In this document: piece by piece, positions 57,137 through 64,000 of the stretch | Numbering within the stretch: position 1 is the first letter of the stretch | How the letters are laid out: every line of letters starts with the position of its first letter | Assembly: GCA_012522185.1 (NCBI GenBank) | Contig: JAAYKY010000041.1 | Span: 33,889-97,888, forward strand | DNA length: 64,000 bases | Direction: 5' to 3' | Source: Flavobacteriaceae bacterium | GTDB lineage: Bacteria; Bacteroidota; Bacteroidia; Flavobacteriales; Weeksellaceae | Translations under genes and position numbers: made by a program | The notes under the pieces: generated by a model | Told to the model about the DNA's origin: nothing | What the model saw: the letters and a program-made list of their open reading frames with translations, nothing else | Databases searched by the model: none

Positions 57137-58147
57137 CTAAGGAAGCGGGAGCTCGTAAATCTTTTTCCAGTTTTTTCCCGTCACCAAAATATTTTCTCCG
57201 AAAAGCGCAATCCCATTGAGTACATCGTCTGACCCTTTGGTTTCGGAAATCGATGTCAAATCGTAATATTGTTCGACAGCGCCGTTTTCAGGATTGATAA
57301 TCAAAACAAAATCAGTGGTCCAGACATTGGCAAAAATCTTTCCGTTGATAAACTCCATCTCGTTTATATGTGTATAAACAGACTGATAACCGGCTACTTG
57401 AATTTTTCGAATGAGCCTAAAGTTTTCATCCATAAAATAAACATTCTGAGTTCCATCGGATACGATTAATTCCGTCCCGTTTGTGGTCATACCCCAACCT
57501 TCTTTCAAAAAATCAGGATAAGGCAATTCTTTGATCAGTTCCAAAGATTTTGCATCATAAACCAAAGCCTTTCTTTCTCGATAGGTCAATTGGTAAATTT
57601 TATCATTTAGCCAAGCGATACCTTCTGAAAATAGTTTTGCGTCTTGTTTAACTTCGTTGACATAATGTGTTTCTCCTGGCCTATAGGTAACTAATTTTGA
57701 TTTTCCGTATTGACCGGAGCTTTCATAAATCTTCCCGTCGGCAAAGAAAAATCCTTGGGTGAAAAGCTCCGTTGGATGTGGATATTCTTTTAAAACTTCA
57801 AATGAAATCGGAGTTTCTTTTTCTGAATTTAAGATAGGCATTTGGACTTCTCCATTGATAGTTCTTTCACCTAGAAAAACTCTAATTTTCAAATCATTTA
57901 CGCCCAAAAGTGTATTGGAATGATTCATAACTGCATGGTTTTTAACAGCTTTTCCATTCAAAGTAAGCTCCACCGAATCCACCAATTCTTGGTTTTTGAA
58001 AAAATAGACATTGAGACTATCACCCATACGAAGCCCATTGTGAGGAAGCTCGTAAAAATTTGATTCTAAGTCTGATAAATTTTTCACTTCGTTCTGACAA
58101 GAAAGAATCAAAACCAAAGCTGTCCATAAAAAAAGGTATTTTCTCAT
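57137..58147 (-). CDS. Glutaminyl-peptide cyclotransferase (plant-type), lipoprotein
   Basis: 336 residues. The lipoprotein signal ends LILSC with Cys17. The enzyme domain (about 110-336) carries EVLKEYPHPTELFTQGFFFADGKIYESSGQYGKS, a five-bladed propeller pattern, and NDKIYQLTYRERKALVYD. It forms pyroglutamate at exposed N-terminal Gln of proteins in the periplasm or on the surface, which in Bacteroidota occurs widely on exported proteins after signal peptide cleavage. It starts 3 bp after the hemH stop, so it probably shares that transcript. Confidence 0.88.
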   Translation of the reverse strand: MRKYLFLWTALVLILSCQNEVKNLSDLESNFYELPHNGLRMGDSLNVYFFKNQELVDSVELTLNGKAVKNHAVMNHSNTLLGVNDLKIRVFLGERTINGEVQMPILNSEKETPISFEVLKEYPHPTELFTQGFFFADGKIYESSGQYGKSKLVTYRPGETHYVNEVKQDAKLFSEGIAWLNDKIYQLTYRERKALVYDAKSLELIKELPYPDFLKEGWGMTTNGTELIVSDGTQNVYFMDENFRLIRKIQVAGYQSVYTHINEMEFINGKIFANVWTTDFVLIINPENGAVEQYYDLTSISETKGSDDVLNGIALFGENILVTGKNWKKIYELPLP

Positions 58148-58150
58148 CTT

Positions 58151-59143
58151 TTAATTTTCTTGATTAGCCCATCCTTCCGACCATTTTGCGAGCACCTCTA
58201 CCCAGGCGTCAGAAATATTTAGACAGGAAATATAAGAATAATTTTCTCCTCCACTTTCTCTGAATAACTCATCGTACTCCATTGCGATTTCTTCTAGTGT
58301 TTCCAAACAATCCGACACAAAAGCAGGTGCCACAACGGCTATATTTTTCACTCCCTGTTCCGGGAAATCTCTTAAAACATAATCGGTATAAGGCTTGATC
58401 CAGGGATCTTTACCTAACCTCGACTGGAAAGAAACTTTTACTTTTTCTTTGGGCAACCCCAGTTCTTGGCGTACCAATTCAGTGGATTCAAAACACTGAT
58501 CCCGATAGGTTTTTATGTTTAGTTCAGGATATTTCTTTGCTTTTTTAATTGCTTTTTCATCATGTCTTTCTGGAATTCCATGATAGGAAAACAAAAGCAT
58601 ATCAAATGTCTCGGGAAGTTTCGACTTTATATCCTCAGCCAAAACTTTCACATAATCCGGTCGATTATAAAATGAATTTAAAAAAGTAAGATTCATGTTT
58701 TTGAAATACTTTTTCTGAACTTTATTTGTTTTCACCACCACCGTCTCCGTTGAGCTCATCGTGTATTGTGGATAAAGCGGAATGACCAAAACATCCGTCA
58801 CACCCTTATCCTGAAGCTCCTGCAAAGCAGATTTGATAGATGGATTCTGATAACGCATACCCAAAGCCACCGGAATATCGAGTTGAGACTGAACTTTATC
58901 CTGTAATTTTCTGGACAAAACAATCAAAGGCGAGCCTTCATCCCACCAGATTTTTTTATAAGCTTCCGCCGAATCAGCCGGGCGTTTGGGTAGAATTGCT
59001 CCTTCTACCACAAATTTTCTGACTAAATAAGGCGAATCCAAAACCAATGGATCCATCAGAAACTCCCTAAGATATTTTTTTACATCCTGAACATCTGTTG
59101 AATCAGGTGACCCAAGATTGATTAACAATACTCCTTTTTTCAT
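58151..59143 (-). CDS. hemH: Ferrochelatase
   Basis: 330 residues, the normal length. It inserts Fe2+ into protoporphyrin IX as the last step of haem synthesis. Signatures are VLLINLGSPDSTDVQDVKKYLREFLMD, LVIPLYPQYTMSSTETV, LLFSYHGIPERH (catalytic His) and PAFVSDCLETLEEI. A TAATTTTG box sits at 59169-59176 on the minus strand, 25 bases upstream. Confidence 0.97.
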   Translation of the reverse strand: MKKGVLLINLGSPDSTDVQDVKKYLREFLMDPLVLDSPYLVRKFVVEGAILPKRPADSAEAYKKIWWDEGSPLIVLSRKLQDKVQSQLDIPVALGMRYQNPSIKSALQELQDKGVTDVLVIPLYPQYTMSSTETVVVKTNKVQKKYFKNMNLTFLNSFYNRPDYVKVLAEDIKSKLPETFDMLLFSYHGIPERHDEKAIKKAKKYPELNIKTYRDQCFESTELVRQELGLPKEKVKVSFQSRLGKDPWIKPYTDYVLRDFPEQGVKNIAVVAPAFVSDCLETLEEIAMEYDELFRESGGENYSYISCLNISDAWVEVLAKWSEGWANQEN

Positions 59144-59274
59144 TCGATGGATTTTGCGTAATTTATTGCAAAATTAAAGGATTAATCTTGAAATAAAGAT
59201 GATATCTGTTGGATAAAGAATTATTTAAATGTCAGGCTTATCCGACTAAAAATAATTTTCTGAAAATAGAATTG

Positions 59275-59282
59275 TATCTTTG
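59275..59282 (+). promoter_or_regulatory. -7 box TATCTTTG of the DUF2281/PIN module
   Basis: Exact TAnnTTTG match. It overlaps a possible TTG start at 59280, showing that translation begins later, at the ATG 59295. Confidence 0.5.
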
Positions 59283-59294
59283 TTTAAAATAATA

Positions 59295-59504
59295 ATGATG
59301 GGAAATTCAGATTTATACATTAAAATAAATTCCCTTCCGGAAGAACTCAAAACAGAAATAAATAAATTTGTTGAATCCTTGCTTCAAAAGAGAAAAGACA
59401 ACAAAAAGAAGCGAACTCCCCAATTTGGTTCCGGTAAAGGAAAGATTTTTATTTCCCCTGATTTTGATGAGCCTTTGGAAGATTTTAATGAATACACAAA
59501 ATGA
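59295..59504 (+). CDS. DUF2281-type antitoxin
   Basis: 69 residues from the first ATG at 59295 (a second ATG follows at once). The segment LYIKINSLPEELKTEINKFVESLLQKRK matches DUF2281 antitoxins. The C-terminal part contains a short acidic tail that would block the toxin. It overlaps the PIN gene by four bases (ATGA). Confidence 0.85.
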   Translation: MMGNSDLYIKINSLPEELKTEINKFVESLLQKRKDNKKKRTPQFGSGKGKIFISPDFDEPLEDFNEYTK

Positions 59505-59884
59505 ATTATATTCTTGATACTCATTCAATTATATGGTTTCTGAATGGTAGCTCACAATTATCTGAAAAATCAAGGATTACAATTGAGAGTTCGGACAATC
59601 AGAAGTTTATAAGCATTGGAACAATTTGGGAATTAGCCATCAAAATAAGTATTGGTAAATTCGAATTTCAGTCCGGTTTAAATGGTTTTGTAGATTTAGT
59701 AGAAGAGAATGGTTTCGATATTTTACCTCTCTCCCATTTCGATTTAATTCATTTGACAAACCTTCCGTTTATTCACCGAGATCCTTTCGATAGACTCCTC
59801 ATCGCTCAAGCAATGGAAAATAAAATGACCATAATAACCAAGGACGAACATATTTCTAAATATACTATTTCCACTCTTTGGTAA
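59501..59884 (+). CDS. PIN-domain toxin (VapC-like)
   Basis: 127 residues. Acidic metal-binding residues appear in ILDTHSIIWFL, IGTIWELAIK and HRDPFDRLLIAQA, as in type II PIN toxins that cut RNA. It overlaps the antitoxin by four bases and ends 17 bp before ruvB. Confidence 0.9.
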   Translation: MNYILDTHSIIWFLNGSSQLSEKSRITIESSDNQKFISIGTIWELAIKISIGKFEFQSGLNGFVDLVEENGFDILPLSHFDLIHLTNLPFIHRDPFDRLLIAQAMENKMTIITKDEHISKYTISTLW

Positions 59885-59901
59885 AATTAATTTGAACAAG
59901 A

Positions 59902-60927
59902 ATGTCAGATATACTCAATCCCGACCCTGATAATTTTTCAGATGATGAATTAAAACTGGAAGAACAATTCCGACCGCAAAGTTTCAATGACTTTACCGGG
60001 CAAATGCATATTCTCGACAATCTGGAAATCTTTGTAAAAGCCGCCAAAATGCGGGGCGAAGCATTGGATCACGTCCTTTTGCACGGACCTCCAGGGCTTG
60101 GAAAAACCACCTTGGCGCATATCATTGCCAACGAACTTGGGGTGGGAATCAAAGTCACTTCCGGACCGGTTTTGGACAAACCCGGCGATCTCGCAGGATT
60201 GCTTACCAATCTGGAAGAAAACGACGTCCTTTTCATAGATGAAATCCACCGGATGTCACCCGTGATTGAAGAATATTTATATTCGGCCATGGAAGATTAT
60301 AAAATCGATATTATGATTGAATCCGGGCCCAACGCCCGTTCGGTACAAATTGGCTTAAACCCCTTTACACTGATTGGTGCCACTACCCGCTCGGGACTTT
60401 TGACAGCTCCTTTGCGTGCCCGATTTGGAATTAATTTTCGGTTTGAATATTACCATCAGGAGCTTCTGAGTACCATCATACAGCGAAGTTCCCGAATTTT
60501 AGGTACCGAAATTCAAGAAGAAGCTGCCATCGAAATTGCCGGAAGAAGCCGTGGCACGCCCCGAATTGCCAATGCACTTCTGAGAAGAACTCGTGATTTT
60601 GCCCAAATCAAAGGAACCGGAAAAATCGATAAAAAAATTGCTGAATTCAGTTTAAGCGCTTTAAAAGTCGATCAAAACGGATTGGATGAAATGGACAATA
60701 AAATCCTGCTGACCATCATTGAAAAATTCAAAGGCGGTCCGGTGGGAATTTCAACGATTGCCACGGCAGTAGGAGAAAACATCGGGACGCTGGAGGAAGT
60801 TTATGAGCCTTATTTAATCCAAGAAGGTTATCTGATGCGCACCCCACGCGGTCGGGAAGCCACCGAAAAAGCATACAAACATTTGGGAAAAATCAAGTCG
60901 AGTCCGCAGAGTGGGTTGTTTGATTGA
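59902..60927 (+). CDS. ruvB: Holliday junction helicase subunit RuvB
   Basis: 341 residues. It drives branch migration with RuvA. The Walker A GPPGLGKT is at 62-69, Walker B is LFIDEIHR, and the sensor/Arg-finger segment is [16 protein letters not shown]. The C-terminal winged helix contains [40 protein letters not shown]. It sits between two PIN-type toxin-antitoxin modules and is separated from ruvA and ruvC. Confidence 0.97.
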   Translation: MSDILNPDPDNFSDDELKLEEQFRPQSFNDFTGQMHILDNLEIFVKAAKMRGEALDHVLLHGPPGLGKTTLAHIIANELGVGIKVTSGPVLDKPGDLAGLLTNLEENDVLFIDEIHRMSPVIEEYLYSAMEDYKIDIMIESGPNARSVQIGLNPFTLIGATTRSGLLTAPLRARFGINFRFEYYHQELLSTIIQRSSRILGTEIQEEAAIEIAGRSRGTPRIANALLRRTRDFAQIKGTGKIDKKIAEFSLSALKVDQNGLDEMDNKILLTIIEKFKGGPVGISTIATAVGENIGTLEEVYEPYLIQEGYLMRTPRGREATEKAYKHLGKIKSSPQSGLFD

Positions 60928-60970
60928 TTATTCACAGTTAAACTTTGACATAATCCTAAAAATAATTCTG

Positions 60971-60978
60971 TAAATTTG
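60971..60978 (+). promoter_or_regulatory. -7 box TAAATTTG directly before the second PIN module
   Basis: TAAATTTG is followed by TGAT and the ATG at 60983, with a TTTG at 60944-60947 (spacing 23). The transcript would start at or near the ATG. Confidence 0.5.
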
Positions 60979-60982
60979 TGAT

Positions 60983-61186
60983 ATGCAAGTAGAAAGATTA
61001 AACAATGAAATTCTTATAAGAGTTCCGGCAAACACCGATTTATTAGGACTTCAACGTATTTTGGATTATGTGCGATTTCGTGAGATAACTTCGAAAAGTA
61101 AAGCCACTGAAGAGGAGATCGAAAATATCGCTCGTGAGTCTAAATCAGGCTGGTTGAAAGAAAATAAAAGTAATTTTGTGAAGTGA
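60983..61186 (+). CDS. Small antitoxin of the second PIN module
   Basis: 67 residues with VERLNNEILIRVPANTDLLGLQRILDYVRFREI and a Lys/Glu-rich tail. Such short proteins precede PIN toxins in Bacteroidota. It overlaps the toxin start by four bases (GTGA). Confidence 0.8.
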   Translation: MQVERLNNEILIRVPANTDLLGLQRILDYVRFREITSKSKATEEEIENIARESKSGWLKENKSNFVK

Positions 61187-61626
61187 AAATCATCGTTGAC
61201 ACTAATTTTGTTTTCAGCGCACTGTTAAACCCTTCAGGAAAAATCTCTGAATTACTCCTAAATTCCCATCCTATTTTTGAGTTTATTGCTCCCGATTTCC
61301 TTCTGGATGAATTAGACAAGCACAGAAACAAGCTTCTAAAATTGTCAGGTTATACGAAAAGTGATTTGGCTTTCTTAGTCCGAATGGTTCTTAAGAAAGT
61401 TGAAATTATAAATTTAGAAATCATTTCTTCAGAAGTTTGGAAGGAATCTATCGAAATAGCATCAGATATTGACGAATTTGACGCTCCTTTTATAGCATTA
61501 AGCCTGGAAGCCAAATCTCCCCTTTGGACTGGGGACAAAAAATTAATCAATGGACTCAAAAACTTGGGCTACCCTCACGCTTTGGACACAACCGAACTTT
61601 ATCAATTGCGTCAAAAAAAGGAATAA
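61183..61626 (+). CDS. PIN-domain toxin
   Basis: 147 residues from a GTG. PIN residues appear in IVDTNFVFSALL, DFLLDELDKH, DIDEFDAPFIAL and LWTGDKKL. It is a putative ribonuclease of a type II pair. The overlap with the antitoxin gene indicates coupled translation. Confidence 0.88.
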   Translation: MKIIVDTNFVFSALLNPSGKISELLLNSHPIFEFIAPDFLLDELDKHRNKLLKLSGYTKSDLAFLVRMVLKKVEIINLEIISSEVWKESIEIASDIDEFDAPFIALSLEAKSPLWTGDKKLINGLKNLGYPHALDTTELYQLRQKKE

Positions 61627-61654
61627 ATTAGATTTTAATTTACAAAAGAACTCC

Positions 61655-61728
61655 GACAACTTGTCAGTTCAAAAATCCTTAACGCTTTAAAAATGTCAGT
61701 TTAATTCGCTTGGCACATTTTTCGACAT
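61655..61728 (+). promoter_or_regulatory. groESL upstream control region
   Basis: GACAACTTGTC (61655-61665) is a perfect 5-1-5 dyad. TGTCAGTT occurs twice (61662-61669 and 61694-61701), 32 bp apart. TTGGCACATTTTTC (61710-61723) is the element shared with clpB, ending 44 bases before the ATG. TGGCAC is like the -24 part of a sigma-54 promoter, with the dyads in the place of an enhancer, but the -12 GC is poor. No CIRCE repeat is present. Confidence 0.55.
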
Positions 61729-61766
61729 ATCAGAAGCAAATAATTTTCAAATAAAAATTTACAGAT

Positions 61767-62045
61767 ATGTCAGAAATTTCAATTAGACCGTTGGCAGACC
61801 GTGTGGTCGTAGCGCCTGCACCTGCCGAAACTCAAACTGCGTCGGGAATTATCATCCCCGATACAGCCAAAGAAAAACCTCAGCAAGGAACTATTGTAGC
61901 TGCCGGAAATGGCAAACCCGAAGAGCCGATGACGGTTAAAGTTGGAGACAAAGTTCTTTACGGTAAGTATTCCGGAACTGAGTTAAAATGGGAAGGTAAA
62001 GATTACCTGATCATGAGAGAGTCCGATATTTTGGCAATCGTTTAA
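61767..62045 (+). CDS. groES: Co-chaperonin GroES
   Basis: 92 residues, typical. It caps the GroEL ring. Segments [33 protein letters not shown] and [30 protein letters not shown] match the family. The groEL gene follows after 97 bp. Confidence 0.97.
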   Translation: MSEISIRPLADRVVVAPAPAETQTASGIIIPDTAKEKPQQGTIVAAGNGKPEEPMTVKVGDKVLYGKYSGTELKWEGKDYLIMRESDILAIV

Positions 62046-62130
62046 AAAATTTCGTTTCAGGTTTCAGGTTTCAAGTTCAAGGTTTCCTGCTCCTGAATTT
62101 AACGTAAAAACATTGAACATCAAACTTTAA

Positions 62131-63771
<1,641 letters not shown>

Positions 63772-63817
63772 GAAATTTCGAAGGCTGAGGTTCTCTAAGC
63801 CGGAAATTTAAATAGAG

Positions 63818-63845
63818 AAGCGGGCAGAAATGTCCGCTTTTTTCG
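63818..63845 (+). terminator. Terminator of groESL
   Basis: AAGCGGGCA pairs with TGTCCGCTT (one G-U) around a GAAA loop, followed by a T run. Confidence 0.9.
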
Positions 63846-63875
63846 TTTTTATCAATTAATTTTACAAAATGAATA

Positions 63876-64000
63876 ACCCGTAGTGCATTATTAAACGAGA
63901 TTAATTTTTAGGTTGTTAATGTTCCTGTTGAAAAGGAATTTATTGAGATATTGAATGGTTGTAAGTGTTGTAATTTTAGCCAAGATTCTGGTTTTAAATC
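63876..64000 (-). mobile_element. End of an IS982-family insertion sequence (cut by window edge)
   Basis: The transposase 3' end is followed by ACCCGTAGTGCATTATT at 63876-63892, which looks like the terminal inverted repeat. The other end is outside the window, so the exact border and target duplication cannot be seen. Confidence 0.6.
63891..64000 (-). CDS. IS982-family transposase, C-terminal fragment
   Basis: The last 35 codons before a TAA at 63891-63893 are visible, reading FKTRILAKITTLTTIQYLN then KFLFNRNINNLKINLV. This ending is characteristic of IS982 transposases of Flavobacteriia. The rest, including the DDE residues, lies beyond the edge. The other minus-strand frame is also open for a while but has no known match. 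Confidence 0.72.
   Translation of the reverse strand, partial: FKTRILAKITTLTTIQYLNKFLFNRNINNLKINLV

Noticed and set aside
61655..61766. CIRCE/HrcA operator before groES
   Set aside because: The TTAGCACTC-N9-GAGTGCTAA inverted repeat is not present in the intergenic region.
63890..64000. Second open minus-strand frame and an open plus-strand frame at the right edge
   Set aside because: The plus frame (VVNVPVEKEF...) has no good start, and the other minus frame (DLKPESWLKLQ...) matches nothing known, while the chosen frame ends like an IS982 transposase.

Overview
The window comes from a low-GC bacterium of the Bacteroidota, most likely class Flavobacteriia. The evidence is SusC/SusD and other TonB-dependent receptors, four proteins with type IX secretion (T9SS, type A) C-terminal sorting domains, a histone H1-like protein, Bacteroidota-only families (DUF5689, bacterial GH3), a tRNA without an encoded CCA, and promoters of the form TTG-N19-TAnnTTTG. 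I cannot name the genus. The DNA is mostly ordinary chromosome, with several small accessory insertions.

Layout. 1-5820: a secreted DNase I-like endonuclease/phosphatase (cut by the left edge), divergent from a TonB receptor and a DUF5689 lipoprotein; this looks like a surface uptake locus. 5900-11960: folC, a Pgl-like glycan-initiation trio (glycosyltransferase, phosphoglycosyl transferase, NeuD/PglD acetyltransferase), a TlpA-type thioredoxin and gltX. 12000-17040: a T9SS-exported protein divergent from a TPR-AraC regulator, an AI-2E family transporter with two small genes. 17040-37400: an ABC-F ATPase, a SusC/SusD pair, two TPR-LuxR-type regulators, an RDD protein, an FAD oxidoreductase, a T9SS metalloprotease, a GH3/DUF2797 divergent pair and two T9SS beta-propeller-like proteins. 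37540-44800: histone H1, DUF445, a RelE-type toxin-antitoxin (TA) pair, two membrane proteins, methylmalonyl-CoA mutase large subunit, a second RelE-like pair, era. 44900-52700: clpB, a divergent trehalose pair (GH15 trehalase-like and fused OtsA-OtsB), a structured repeat region, tRNA-Pro and a frameshifted membrane-protein gene. 52780-64000: pgi with three genes of unknown function, a glutaminyl cyclase, hemH, ruvB flanked by two PIN-type TA modules, groESL, and the 3' end of an IS982-family transposase at the right edge.

Genes that work together. ClpB and GroESL are chaperones whose genes share the same 14-base promoter-proximal element at nearly the same distance from the start codon, with no CIRCE element in view; this suggests a shared stress promoter. 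Trehalose is made by OtsAB and probably degraded by the GH15 enzyme from a common 76-bp intergenic region. Three membrane-anchored TPR regulators (one AraC type, two LuxR type) lie beside surface-protein genes and may control them.

No CRISPR array, rRNA operon, prophage or classical riboswitch was seen. The least understood parts are the endonuclease/TonB/DUF5689 locus, the shared chaperone element, the three-gene unknown cluster after pgi, and the hairpin repeats beside tRNA-Pro.
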